A stretch of 64,000 nucleotides of DNA from Companilactobacillus nantensis DSM 16982. GTDB lineage: Bacteria > Bacillota > Bacilli > Lactobacillales > Lactobacillaceae. The notes beneath the pieces are model-generated. The model made no database searches. It had not been told where the DNA came from and was given only the letters and a program-made list of their open reading frames with translations. The stretch is taken from the NCBI RefSeq assembly GCF_001435815.1, contig NZ_AZFV01000017.1, positions 1 through 64,000 on the forward strand, written 5' to 3'. Shown one piece after another: positions 37,939 to 46,918 of this stretch (positions are counted from its first letter, which is position 1; each line of letters opens with the position of its first letter). The translations under genes were made by a program, and so were the position numbers.

Positions 37939-38232
37939 ATGCAAACATTGGATCAATCAAAATCATATTATCGTCGTATCACAACACTCGATATTGTAAC
38001 TATTTTGATGATAATAGGCTTGCTGTTCTTTACGAATGGATTTTTACTTTCATTATTATTGATTGTTGTTTATCCATTCAGTCATTCAAAAGTTTTAGTA
38101 TCAGATATTGGGGATAAAAATACTAAGATTTGGGTTCGCAAGATGGACTGGGATGTATACCGCAAAGAACATCGCTTAGGTCCAGTTATGCAATATAAAT
38201 CCCGTAGTACGGTTGATATGAAACAGGCTTAG
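37939..38232 (+). CDS. Small membrane protein, unknown function
   Basis: A 97-residue protein with one or two membrane segments (about 17-33 and 34-48), then a polar tail (KMDWDVYRKEHRLGPVMQY). AAGGGAG precedes the ATG and a terminator follows the stop. Family not recognised. Confidence 0.6.
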   Translation: MQTLDQSKSYYRRITTLDIVTILMIIGLLFFTNGFLLSLLLIVVYPFSHSKVLVSDIGDKNTKIWVRKMDWDVYRKEHRLGPVMQYKSRSTVDMKQA

Positions 38233-38257
38233 CAGACTCTCGGGTCTGCTTTTTTTG
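38231..38257 (+). terminator. Terminator
   Basis: AGCAGAC-TCTCGG-GTCTGCT with seven T. Confidence 0.88.
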
Positions 38258-38310
38258 TACCTAAAGGAGTACAATTAAATTAATAAATAGTTTATGGGGG
38301 GGGATTCGAT

Positions 38311-38796
38311 ATGAAAAAAATCACAACTTATTTAGCAGTTTTCGTTGGTTTATTATTTGGCGCTTTAACATTAACAAATACGACAACCGTTAAAGCTGAT
38401 TCACCGCTACCTGCAGGTCGTTATAGTTTCGCAGTAACGAATAAAGCTCAAACAACCGATATGCAAGGCAATGTTACGGCAACTGTTTTGGATGCTGGTT
38501 CAGTTTGGAAAATCAACAGTGAATATACTCACGGTAATCAAACTTATTTCCAATTGGCACCCAATTTATTAGTAAATCAAAATGACGGGTACCTATATTT
38601 ACCAAGTGTTGGAACAGTAACAATTAGCACTAAAACACCAGCACCGTTGTATGACCACAATGGAAAATTGATTACTGACCGTGCTTTGTCACCAAAATCA
38701 TCTTGGTATACTGACAGAACTATTTTCCGTGATAAGATGACATTTTATCGTGTTGCGACTGATGAATTTGTTTCATTAGCTGATGCACTTGGTTAA
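38311..38796 (+). CDS. Secreted SLAP-domain protein, tandem copy 1
   Basis: A 161-residue secreted protein. The signal peptide ends VKA-D (about 30). A strand-rich N-terminal segment (LPAGRYSFAVTNKAQTTD) is followed by a SLAP repeat (LYDHNGKLITDRALSP...FYRVATDEFVSL). The start has a long GGGGGGGG run. Paralogous to the next gene and related to the wall-binding repeats of the 30422 protein. Probably a non-covalent wall protein. Confidence 0.8.
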   Translation: MKKITTYLAVFVGLLFGALTLTNTTTVKADSPLPAGRYSFAVTNKAQTTDMQGNVTATVLDAGSVWKINSEYTHGNQTYFQLAPNLLVNQNDGYLYLPSVGTVTISTKTPAPLYDHNGKLITDRALSPKSSWYTDRTIFRDKMTFYRVATDEFVSLADALG

Positions 38797-38803
38797 ATAT
38801 TTG

Positions 38804-38828
38804 AGCAGACTATGTGTCTGCTTTTTTT
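38804..38828 (+). terminator. Terminator between the tandem SLAP genes
   Basis: AGCAGAC-TATGT-GTCTGCT with seven T; nearly the same hairpin as at 38231. Confidence 0.85.
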
Positions 38829-38880
38829 AATTTAATGAACCTATAATTGGGTCAATAAATATGTTTAGGAGGCAAATATA

Positions 38881-39369
38881 ATGAAAAAAGTTATGACATA
38901 TTTATCTATTTCAATGGGTTTACTATTCGGATTATCAACTTTAGCTAACGTGACAACAGTTAAGGCGGATTCAGTTTTGCCTGCAGGACGTTATGCCTTT
39001 GCTGTAACAAGGACAACTGAAACAACCGATCAAAAGGGCGACTTGACCTCAACAGTTTTACCCAAAGGGTCTTCATGGCTAATCAATACCGAATATGATA
39101 AAGGTGACCAGACATTCTTTCAATTGGCACCCAATGTAGTGGTTAATTTGTATGCAGGCTATGTTTATACGCCAAAGGTCCAAGATGTAAAAGTCATTTC
39201 CAAAGGACCAGCATCTTTGTACGACCATAATGGACAATTAATTACTGACCGCGCTTTAGCTCCAGGCAGTGAATGGTATTCAGATCGAGTGATTTTCCTA
39301 GATCATGAGACTTACTATCGAGTAGCTACAGATGAATTTGTTTCGATTGGTAACGTAGAAGAATACTAA
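38881..39369 (+). CDS. Secreted SLAP-domain protein, tandem copy 2
   Basis: A 162-residue paralogue of the preceding gene with the same layout: signal peptide ending VKA-D, LPAGRYAFAVTRTTETTD, then LYDHNGQLITDRALAPGSEWY and YYRVATDEFVSI. It has its own AGGAGGC-like site and terminator, so the two copies can be expressed separately. The tandem arrangement indicates duplication followed by divergence. Confidence 0.8.
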   Translation: MKKVMTYLSISMGLLFGLSTLANVTTVKADSVLPAGRYAFAVTRTTETTDQKGDLTSTVLPKGSSWLINTEYDKGDQTFFQLAPNVVVNLYAGYVYTPKVQDVKVISKGPASLYDHNGQLITDRALAPGSEWYSDRVIFLDHETYYRVATDEFVSIGNVEEY

Positions 39370-39386
39370 CTTTTTTAGATTGGTAT

Positions 39387-39425
39387 AGGTCCGATGGTTT
39401 ATTTTTAAATCGTTGGACCTTTTTA
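39387..39425 (+). terminator. Terminator
   Basis: AGGTCCGAT...ATCGTTGGACCTTTTTA. Confidence 0.78.
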
Positions 39426-39599
39426 TATCAAAAATAATTTATCTTGTGGAACACCTGATGTGACAACCATATGTTCGTGTCAAGCAAAATATTTAGTGTT
39501 ATCCACTTGAAATTTTCTCCATACTTTAAATTGAAAAAACCATTGCTAAGTCTTCGAGTTCGATATTAGAATAGTAGTTGCGACTTCGATTTTCGCTTT

Positions 39600-39615
39600 G
39601 AATTCTGCAGAATTC
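39600..39615. other. Perfect 16-bp palindrome in the rtpR leader region
   Basis: GAATTCTGCAGAATTC. The remaining 39426-39704 sequence shows no riboswitch or gene that I can recognise. Confidence 0.35.
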
Positions 39616-39704
39616 TTTAAGGTACAAGATGTAAATTTTGTCATTAAACTGCCGTTATGGCGGGACACAAAATGGTTCTATAGAAGTTAATAATAATAAT
39701 TCAA

Positions 39705-39756
39705 TACTACATATTGTTATTAATCCGAATTGAAGGTACTATATATTGTGTTATTA
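39705..39756 (+). promoter_or_regulatory. Tandem NrdR-box-like sites before rtpR
   Basis: TACTACATATTGTTATT (39705) and TACTATATATTGTGTTATT (39737) resemble the NrdR consensus (ACAcwATATaTwgtGT read either way). They are 32 bp apart, close to three helical turns, as in known NrdR box pairs. Confidence 0.65.
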
Positions 39757-39777
39757 AAAAGTGTGGAGTGATTATTA

Positions 39778-42018
39778 ATGGACGTAATTAATAAAGTTAT
39801 TTTATCCGACGAATTCGTCGACGAAGTTAAGAAAACAATTAAACCCCACTGGGGTGAATTAGGCTGGGTTACATACAAGCGTACTTATGCGCGTTATATT
39901 GATGAACTTGGTCGGACTGAAAACTGGTCCGAAACTGTTAAGCGTGTGGTCGAAGGAAATATCAATCTTGACCCTCGTTTGAAAGATAATAATTTAACTG
40001 ATGAACAATATGCCGGATTAGTTAAAGAAGCTCAAGATTTATATAAATTGGTCTATGGTTTAGCTGCCACTCCTTCAGGGAGAAACCTTTGGATCTCTGG
40101 GACTGAATATCAACATCGTAATGGGGATGCCCTCAACAATTGTTGGTTTGTTGCCATCAGACCCCAAAAATACGGTGATAGCCATATTGTGCCAAGCTAT
40201 CTTCAAAAAGAACAACTTGCTGTATCAATGCCTTTCTCATTCATGTTTGATCAATTGATGAAGGGTGGCGGGGTTGGTTTCTCTGTCGTTCCTAGCAACA
40301 TGAAACTAATGCCTGTTGTTGATAACAAAGTTGATTTAACTGTCATTATCGGTAAGGACAGTGCCTCATACAAAGATGCTATCGCTGCTGGTGCCGTAGA
40401 CCGTGACGACTGGTTGGCAAAGCATGATATTGCCGATACACGTCACTATGAATTACCAGATACCCGTGAAGGTTGGGTTATCGGTAATGCCAATATGATT
40501 GATGCTCACTTTAACGATACGAATGATGGTTTCAAGGATGTTGTCCTTGATATTACTGATATCCGTGCCAAAGGTGAAAAAATCAAAGGTTTCGGTGGAA
40601 CTGCTTCTGGTCCCGTACCATTGATTGAAATGTTCTTTGATATTAATGAAGTTTTAAATAATGCCGTTGGTCGTAAGTTGACTTCAGTTGACTGTACCGA
40701 TATGGGTAACTTGATTGGTAAAACTGTTGTTGCTGGTAACGTCCGTCGTTCGGCTGAACTTGCTTTGGGCGGATCAACTGATGATGATTTCATTACAATG
40801 AAACAAGATCAAAAGAAACTTTATCACCACCGTTGGGCTTCTAATAACAGTGTGGCCGTTGATTCAGAGTTCAAACGTTATGCTCCAATTGCTGACTCAA
40901 TTACTCACAATGGTGAACCTGGTATCGTTAATTTGGAATTATCACGTAACTATGGTCGTGCCATTGATGGCTATCAAGCAGGAATTGATGATGGCGTTGA
41001 AGGTACCAATCCTTGTGGAGAAATTTCACTAAGTAATGGTGAACCATGTAACTTGTTCGAAGTCTTTCCATTGATTGCTACCGAACAAGGCTGGAGTTTG
41101 GAAGAAGCTTTTGCCTTAGCAGCCCGTTATACAAAACGTGTTACATTCAGTAACTATGATTGGGAAATTTCACGTGATGTCATTCAAAAGAATCGCCGGA
41201 TTGGTGTTTCAATGTCAGGTATCCAAGATTGGATTTTGACAACCTTTGGTAATCGTGTCGTAACTGGTTTTGAAGCTGCAACTGATTCTGAATCAGGCGA
41301 AACAATTCAAAAACCTATTTATGACCAACGTGTTGTAAAGAAGTTCGATGATTTGTATCACACCGTTGTTGAAGCTGATAAAGAATATTCAAAGGCCCTA
41401 GGCTGTAAACCATCAATCAAGCATACAACAGTTAAACCATCTGGTACTGTTGCTAAATTGGCTGGTGTTTCTGAAGGAATGCATTTCCACTATGCCGGTT
41501 ACTTGATTCAAAGAATTAGATTCCAAGATACTGACCCATTGTTGCCAGCATTGAAGGCTTGTGGATATAAGATTGAACCTGATGTTTATACAAAGCATAC
41601 AATGTGTGTTGAGTTCCCAGTTAAAGCGGCCAACGCTGATGACCCTAACTTTGCCTCAGCTGGTTCAGTTTCAATTGCTGAACAATTCGCTACACAGGCA
41701 TTCTTACAAACATATTGGTCAGATAATGCGGTTAGTTGTACGATTACATTCCAACCAAAGGAAGCCGACCAAATTGCATCATTGATGTATCAATACAGAC
41801 ACGTCACAAAATCAACTTCATTGTTGCCATATAGTGGAGCTGACTTTAAACAAGCACCTAAGGAACCAATCGACAAGAAAATTTATCAAGAACGTGAAGC
41901 AGAAGTAAACGAAAACGTTGCTGATGTCTTCGCTAAACAAAACGATAATCACGATAAGAAAGATATTGAACTAGTCGATCAGTCAGATTGTGCTGGTGGA
42001 GCTTGTCCAATTAGATAG
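39778..42018 (+). CDS. rtpR: Adenosylcobalamin-dependent ribonucleoside-triphosphate reductase
   Basis: A 746-residue class II monomeric reductase making dNTPs from NTPs, close in length to the L. leichmannii enzyme. Key sites visible: the first redox Cys in NNCWFVAIRP (about 119), the radical Cys and Glu in NPCGEISL (about 412), the second redox Cys in GEPCNL, and the C-terminal Cys pair in SDCAGGACPIR that relays electrons from thioredoxin. It requires vitamin B12; no cobalamin riboswitch was recognised upstream, but NrdR-like boxes are present. GTGGAGTG precedes the ATG. Confidence 0.97.
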   Translation: MDVINKVILSDEFVDEVKKTIKPHWGELGWVTYKRTYARYIDELGRTENWSETVKRVVEGNINLDPRLKDNNLTDEQYAGLVKEAQDLYKLVYGLAATPSGRNLWISGTEYQHRNGDALNNCWFVAIRPQKYGDSHIVPSYLQKEQLAVSMPFSFMFDQLMKGGGVGFSVVPSNMKLMPVVDNKVDLTVIIGKDSASYKDAIAAGAVDRDDWLAKHDIADTRHYELPDTREGWVIGNANMIDAHFNDTNDGFKDVVLDITDIRAKGEKIKGFGGTASGPVPLIEMFFDINEVLNNAVGRKLTSVDCTDMGNLIGKTVVAGNVRRSAELALGGSTDDDFITMKQDQKKLYHHRWASNNSVAVDSEFKRYAPIADSITHNGEPGIVNLELSRNYGRAIDGYQAGIDDGVEGTNPCGEISLSNGEPCNLFEVFPLIATEQGWSLEEAFALAARYTKRVTFSNYDWEISRDVIQKNRRIGVSMSGIQDWILTTFGNRVVTGFEAATDSESGETIQKPIYDQRVVKKFDDLYHTVVEADKEYSKALGCKPSIKHTTVKPSGTVAKLAGVSEGMHFHYAGYLIQRIRFQDTDPLLPALKACGYKIEPDVYTKHTMCVEFPVKAANADDPNFASAGSVSIAEQFATQAFLQTYWSDNAVSCTITFQPKEADQIASLMYQYRHVTKSTSLLPYSGADFKQAPKEPIDKKIYQEREAEVNENVADVFAKQNDNHDKKDIELVDQSDCAGGACPIR

Positions 42019-42071
42019 TTACTAGTTGGGTCGTCGTTTGATTTAATATATTTGAATAAGTAATTTAGTCC

Positions 42072-42103
42072 AGAGGCATCCATAATAGGGTGCCTCTTTT
42101 TTT
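42072..42103 (+). terminator. rtpR terminator
   Basis: AGAGGCA...TGCCTCT with seven T. Confidence 0.88.
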
Positions 42104-42211
42104 GTCATCCGATTTAGTTTTTTCCATTATTAATAATCAATAATTTTTGAACTGATTTTTTCTTCTTAATTCAATATATCCGTAGGAAACATAAAATAAC
42201 CAGTCAACAAA

Positions 42212-42392
42212 CTAGCCGGAAGGAGCAAGAGATTTAGGTCGCTGTGCAGGTGGTGTTAGGGCTTTAGCCCTTACTCCACGGGACGAGTTTTGAAACTCGC
42301 GTATTTTGCGAGGTTCAAAATCGAGGGTCGAGACCGCTTTTTGGCTCGAGCCGGTCCCATAGCGACCTAAATCTCTTGCTCCTGGAGGCGGC
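42212..42392 (-). repeat. Family-1 structured repeat, copy F
   Basis: Read on the minus strand: arm GGAGCAAGAGATTTAGGTCG and its exact complement at 42221-42240. The CCAA hairpin has an enlarged loop (CCAAAAAGCGGT) with GGCTCGAG/CTCGACCC arms. Third hairpin core GGGCT-AA-AGCCC. Between the rtpR terminator and the copY operators. Confidence 0.9.
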
Positions 42393-42430
42393 CCACAAAA
42401 AAATAATCTTAATACTTTACTTTTTAAATT

Positions 42431-42472
42431 TACAGTCGTAAACTATGAATTGTTAAGAAGATTACAGATGTA
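42431..42472 (+). promoter_or_regulatory. Two cop boxes (CopY operators)
   Basis: TACAGTCGTA (42431-42440) and TACAGATGTA (42463-42472), 32 bp apart; both match the cop-box core TACANNYGTA. Confidence 0.8.
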
Positions 42473-42496
42473 AACTTAAACAAAGGAGGAAATGAC

Positions 42497-42919
42497 ATGA
42501 AAGAAGTTGAATCAATGAGCCGGGCTGAATGGCAAGTGATGCGGATCATTTGGACATTAGGTGAGGCCACGAGTAAACAGGTCATTGAAATCCTAGAACG
42601 AAAGACTGAATGGAAGGCCGCAACAATTAAAACTTTAATGATTCGGCTACAAAAGAAACATTTTTTGAAGGCTGAAGAAACCAAGCGTCCTTACATTTAT
42701 CAACCAATGATTCAAGAAGACGATGCTATTCATGAAAGTGTTAATGAATTATTCGATAGCATTTGTTGCATGCGCAAAGGTACCGCAATTAATGACTTAA
42801 TTGAAAATTCAGATATTTCGCAAAAAGATATTTCTAAGATACTCGAAACATTAAACAAAAAAGCTCAAACAGCGCCAGAAGAGGTCGAATGTGACTGCCT
42901 GGAAGCTGATTTAGATTAA
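42497..42919 (+). CDS. copY: Copper-responsive repressor CopY
   Basis: A 140-residue BlaI/CopY-family repressor. The N-terminal winged helix (about 8-75) has MSRAEWQVMRIIWTLGEATSKQVIEIL and TIKTLMIRLQKK. The C-terminal Cys residues (ICCMRKG near 95 and ECDCLEADLD near the end) replace the usual CxCx4CxC, so the metal site is altered or split. It should sit on the two cop boxes without copper. GGAGGA precedes the ATG; copB follows after 12 bp in the same operon. Confidence 0.9.
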   Translation: MKEVESMSRAEWQVMRIIWTLGEATSKQVIEILERKTEWKAATIKTLMIRLQKKHFLKAEETKRPYIYQPMIQEDDAIHESVNELFDSICCMRKGTAINDLIENSDISQKDISKILETLNKKAQTAPEEVECDCLEADLD

Positions 42920-42931
42920 GGGGATGATCTT

Positions 42932-44977
42932 ATGAAAGATATGAATATGAAACACGAAGATATGAAGGAAGACATGAAAATGGACATGTCGAGTGGCCAT
43001 GATATGATGATGCACGGTGGTCAGATGATGGATATGGGTGATTTAAGACAAAAGTTTTGGATTTCACTAGCTTTAGCCATTCCTGTATTTATCCTTTCAC
43101 CTTTTATGGGAGTAAATCTACCATTTCAATTTCAATTTCCAGGTTCTGAATGGATTGTTTTGATTTTATCCACAGGCCTATACTTCTACGGTGGGAAACC
43201 ATTTTTAACTGGTGCTAAAGGTGAATTAGCTGAAAGAAAACCAGCGATGATGACCTTGATTACCATGGGTATCAGTGTTGCTTATATTTACAGTCTTTAT
43301 GCCTTTGTTATGAACGATTTATTACATTCCTCAACTAAAATCATGGATTTCTTCTGGGAGTTAGCTTCATTGATTGTCATCATGTTGCTAGGTCACTGGA
43401 TTGAAATGAAATCTACTATGAGTGCTGGGAATGCTTTACAAAAAATTGCTTCATTGGTACCAAACAAGGTTCACATGATTCACGGCACAGAAACAATGGA
43501 TCACGATATTTCAATGGTTAAATCAGGCGATATTGTTGAAGTTCGTGCTGGTGAATCAGTTCCCCTTGATGGACACATTATCGCTGGTTCTGGCTACATC
43601 AACGAATCATTGATTACTGGTGAATCAAAAGCTGTTAAAAAGGAACTTGGTAGTAAAGTTGTCGGTGGTTCAATCAACGGTGATAGCACAATTAAGGTGA
43701 AAGTTGATAAATCAGCCGGAGAAGGCTACTTGTCACAAATCAGTAAACTAGTATCTGATGCCCAAAATAATCGTTCTAAGACGCAAATGCTTGCTGATAA
43801 AGTATCTAGTTGGTTGTTCTACGCTGCTTTAGTTGCTGGTATCTTATCTTTCATTTACTGGTTGATTTTCGATGATATGAATACTGCTTTGAACAGATTA
43901 GTTACTGTTTTAGTTATTGCCTGTCCTCATGCTTTAGGTTTGGCAATTCCACTAGTTATGTCACGTAGTACTTCAATCGCTGCCACAAATGGTTTGATCA
44001 TCCGTGATAACCAATCAATGGAAAACAGTCGTAAGATTGACTACATCGCTATGGATAAAACTGGTACTTTGACTGAAGGTAAATTTAACGTTAACGGACT
44101 TCAAAGTACTGATGAATCAATTGACGATAACAAGTTATTAGCAATTATCGCTGGTATTGAAAGTGGTTCAAGTCACCCAATTGCCAATAGTGTCGTTCAA
44201 TATGCTCAAGATAAAAAAGTTACACCTGTTGCTTTGGAAAATATCAAAGCACTTAAAGGTTATGGTATGAGCGGAACTCTTGCAGGTCACGATTACTACT
44301 TGATTAACATGAAGTTCCTCAACGAAAATAAAATCGCTGTCGATAAACAATTAGTTCAAACATACTTGGATAAAGGTAATACAATTAGTTTCTTGGTTAA
44401 TGACGGTAAAGTTTTAGGCTTCGTTGCTTTAGGCGATACTATCAAGAAGAATACAGTTGAATTTATCAAAGAATTAAAGGCTAGAAATATTACACCTATC
44501 ATGTTAACTGGTGATAATAAAGATGCCGCAGCTATTATGGCTAAACAAATGGGTATCGATGAGTTCAGAGGCGAATTACTACCTGAGGATAAACACAAGG
44601 TTGTTGAACAACTCGAACGTGATGGTCACCATGTCATGATGGTTGGTGATGGTATCAACGATGCACCTAGTTTAGCTGCTGCTACAATCGGTGTTGCTAT
44701 CGGTGCTGGTACTGATGTTGCTATCGACTCAGCCGATGTTGTTCTTTACAATTCAGACCCTGGCGATATCATCAAATTCTTGAAGTTGTCACACAACACA
44801 TATCGTAAGACCATCGAAAACCTCTGGTGGGGAGCTGGTTACAATATTGTAGCTATTCCACTAGCAGCTGGTGTTCTAGCAGGTGTTGGCTTCGTTCTTA
44901 GCCCAGCCATCGGTGCTGTGATTATGTCATTGTCTACCGTCGTTGTTGCTTTGAACGCTTTGACACTCAAGATGTAA
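42932..44977 (+). CDS. copB: CopB-type copper-exporting P-type ATPase
   Basis: A 681-residue P1B-type ATPase. The N-terminus is Met/His/Asp-rich (MKHEDMKEDMKMDMSSGHDMMMHGG), as in CopB. The membrane metal motif is CPH (IACPHALGLAIP, about 330). The phosphorylation site is DKTGTLTEG (about 374), and the hinge is MVGDGINDAPSLAAATIGVAIG. The CPH motif marks the CopB/Cu-export branch. Second gene of the copY operon; no copZ chaperone is linked. A terminator lies about 130 bp downstream. Confidence 0.93.
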   Translation: MKDMNMKHEDMKEDMKMDMSSGHDMMMHGGQMMDMGDLRQKFWISLALAIPVFILSPFMGVNLPFQFQFPGSEWIVLILSTGLYFYGGKPFLTGAKGELAERKPAMMTLITMGISVAYIYSLYAFVMNDLLHSSTKIMDFFWELASLIVIMLLGHWIEMKSTMSAGNALQKIASLVPNKVHMIHGTETMDHDISMVKSGDIVEVRAGESVPLDGHIIAGSGYINESLITGESKAVKKELGSKVVGGSINGDSTIKVKVDKSAGEGYLSQISKLVSDAQNNRSKTQMLADKVSSWLFYAALVAGILSFIYWLIFDDMNTALNRLVTVLVIACPHALGLAIPLVMSRSTSIAATNGLIIRDNQSMENSRKIDYIAMDKTGTLTEGKFNVNGLQSTDESIDDNKLLAIIAGIESGSSHPIANSVVQYAQDKKVTPVALENIKALKGYGMSGTLAGHDYYLINMKFLNENKIAVDKQLVQTYLDKGNTISFLVNDGKVLGFVALGDTIKKNTVEFIKELKARNITPIMLTGDNKDAAAIMAKQMGIDEFRGELLPEDKHKVVEQLERDGHHVMMVGDGINDAPSLAAATIGVAIGAGTDVAIDSADVVLYNSDPGDIIKFLKLSHNTYRKTIENLWWGAGYNIVAIPLAAGVLAGVGFVLSPAIGAVIMSLSTVVVALNALTLKM

Positions 44978-45105
44978 GGTGTTCGAACAAGTGATTGAAT
45001 AAATTAACTAATCGATTACAAAGCTGTTGGTTATTGGAATCAATAATCTAAGCAAAAAAATTGACTATTTGATTAAAACGTAAAAAGTTTACAAAATGTT
45101 GTTCT

Positions 45106-45144
45106 AAATAGGATTGCCAATCAAAAAGGCAATCCTATTTTTTT
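45106..45144 (+). terminator. Terminator after copYB
   Basis: AAATAGGATTGCC pairs perfectly with GGCAATCCTATTTTTTT. The rest of the 44978-45317 gap shows only AT-rich sequence. Confidence 0.85.
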
Positions 45145-45317
45145 GATTTTTGTTTAAAAATTGATTTGATTACAAAAGTAATTATTTACAAATTAAATAT
45201 TTACTAATCAAATTACAGAATATCTTTTATATAAAGTTGAATTGTGAAGACATTAACTATTGCCAAAAGTTATTCGACACTATAAAATGGGGTTGAAAAT
45301 AAGGTAGGTGACGAGAA

Positions 45318-45563
45318 ATGGCAGTTATATCGTTTTATTTGGATGGACGAGATGAAAAATTGATCAAAAATTATGCGAGATCTAAAAATATGAGTGTTTC
45401 TGCTTTTCTTCGTTCAATAGCTGTCGAATCAATTGAAGACGACTTAGATGACCAACTCTATGAAAAAGCAGTGAGTGAGTCGAAAAACAACGAGCATGAT
45501 ATTTCTTTAGACCAGCTACATAAAGAGATGGAGGCATATTGCTGTGAGCATTCGAAGCAATGA
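45318..45563 (+). CDS. Ribbon-helix-helix protein (RelB/DUF6290-like antitoxin)
   Basis: An 81-residue protein. The N-terminus (AVISFYLDGRDEKLIKNYARSKNMSVSAFLRSIAVESIEDD) is a ribbon-helix-helix DNA-binding fold seen in RelB-like antitoxins. The acidic helical tail would bind a toxin. No toxin gene follows; repeat copies G and H begin 58 bp after the stop. AGGTAGGTG precedes the ATG. Confidence 0.75.
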   Translation: MAVISFYLDGRDEKLIKNYARSKNMSVSAFLRSIAVESIEDDLDDQLYEKAVSESKNNEHDISLDQLHKEMEAYCCEHSKQ

Positions 45564-45620
45564 TAGGGAATAGGTGACTGTGAAGGGTTTTTGACTTCAC
45601 AGCCATTTTTTTGTTTGCTG

Positions 45621-45802
45621 GCCGCCGCTGGAAGCGAGGGAGTCCACCTGCTGTGGGACCGCCTGGAGCCAAGGTCTCCAGGCTCGATTTTGAGCTTCGC
45701 CAAGTACGCGAATCTCAAAATACGTCCGTGGAGTAAGAGTGGAAGGCCGCCACTCTAACACCACTGTCACTGCTGGTGGGCTCCCTCGCTTCCAGTGGCT
45801 AA
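45621..45802 (+). repeat. Family-1 structured repeat, copy G
   Basis: Left arm CTGGAAGCGAGGGAG with its complement near 45779-45795. Perfect GCCTGGAG/CTCCAGGC arms around CCAAGGT. Third hairpin core AGTGG...CCACT. It is tandem with copy H, 12 bp away, but their outer arms are unrelated. Minus-strand frames over it (45382-45718) are not genes. Confidence 0.9.
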
Positions 45803-45814
45803 TGTATTGAATAC

Positions 45815-45990
45815 GTCGCCTCCAGGAACAAGAAATTTAGGTCGCTATGGGGACCGGTACGAGCCAAGGTCTCGCACCTCGATTTTGAGCTTCGCAAGAA
45901 CCGCGAATCTCAAAACTCGTCCCGTGGTGTAAGGACTAAAGTCCTAACGCCACCTGCACAGCGACCTAAATTCTTGTTCCTTCCGGCTAG
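45815..45990 (+). repeat. Family-1 structured repeat, copy H
   Basis: Arms GAACAAGAAATTTAGGTCGC and exact complement (one bulged A). CCAAGGT hairpin with TACGAG/CTCGCA arms. Third hairpin has a perfect GGACT-AA-AGTCC core. The 3' flank TTTATTCGTTG is shared with copy I. Confidence 0.9.
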
Positions 45991-46080
45991 TTTATTCGTT
46001 GCTTTGTATTTAATCATAATAATAAAAGAACAATCAAATATCTTGAATATTTCGGCGGCAGTAAAAAAATAGCAAAGTTA

Positions 46081-46140
46081 TTGACAAAGTTTTCGGCAGG
46101 GGTTATTCTTTATCCATCAAGTGAGTAACTAAACACTCAC
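46081..46140 (+). promoter_or_regulatory. Promoter and TetR-type operator of the ABC-2 operon
   Basis: TTGACA (46081-46086), 17-base spacer, TATTCT (46104-46109), then the inverted repeat GTGAGT-N8-ACTCAC (46121-46140) at the expected transcription start. Repression by the TetR encoded at 48018 is inferred. Confidence 0.75.
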
Positions 46141-46174
46141 CTAATTAATGAACAGTGAGAAGGCTTAGTAAATT

Positions 46175-46918
46175 ATGACAAACGCAATTATTTCGATGAA
46201 AAATGTTGTTAAAAAGTTTGGTAAAGAAACTGTTTTGAATCATATTGATTTTGATATTCCTCAAGGTAAGATCATTGGTTTGATTGGACCTTCTGGTGCT
46301 GGTAAATCAACTATTATTAAGATTATTTTAGGGATGGAAAAGACGCAAAAGGGCACTGCCACTGTTTTTGGTAAAATCATGCCTAACCGTCAACTCTTGA
46401 ATCGAATTGGTTATATGGCACAAACTGATGCGTTGTATGAATCGTTGACTGCACGTGAAAATTTGCAGTTTTATGCCGATATGAAAGGTGTGGCCGGTCA
46501 AAAGGCTAGTCGTCAAATCTTGCATGTGGCAGAAGTTGTTGAACTAACTAATGACTTGAATAAACGTGTCGGTGGTTATTCTGGAGGTATGAAACGTCGT
46601 TTGTCACTAGCAATTGCGATGCTTGGTGACAGTGAAATTTTAATTCTAGATGAGCCAACTGTTGGGATTGATCCAGCGTTACGTCGCCAAATTTGGACTG
46701 AACTTCATAAATTACGTGATGAAGGGAAAACCATTTTAGTTACAACTCACGTTATGGATGAAGCTGAGTTGGTCGATGATGTGGCCTTGATTTTGGGTGG
46801 CAAATTGATTGCTTATGATACACCAGCTAATTTAAAGGCTCAATATAATGAAGATACAGTCGAGAATGTTTTCTTAAAGGTGGAGGACGAAAATGAAAAG
46901 AACGTGGTCTATCGCTAA
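46175..46918 (+). CDS. ABC-2 exporter ATP-binding protein
   Basis: A 247-residue ATPase: Walker A GPSGAGKS (about 37), Q-loop YMAQTDALYESLT, signature YSGGMKRR (about 134), Walker B LILDEPTVGIDP and a H-loop in THVMDEAE. The domain layout fits drug or lipid ABC-2 exporters. Its end overlaps the permease start by 26 bases. First gene of a three-gene operon with a permease and a TetR. Confidence 0.9.
   Translation: MTNAIISMKNVVKKFGKETVLNHIDFDIPQGKIIGLIGPSGAGKSTIIKIILGMEKTQKGTATVFGKIMPNRQLLNRIGYMAQTDALYESLTARENLQFYADMKGVAGQKASRQILHVAEVVELTNDLNKRVGGYSGGMKRRLSLAIAMLGDSEILILDEPTVGIDPALRRQIWTELHKLRDEGKTILVTTHVMDEAELVDDVALILGGKLIAYDTPANLKAQYNEDTVENVFLKVEDENEKNVVYR

Noticed and set aside
39426..39704. 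Cobalamin riboswitch upstream of rtpR
   Set aside because: I looked for a B12-box-like conserved core and paired elements and could not recognise them.
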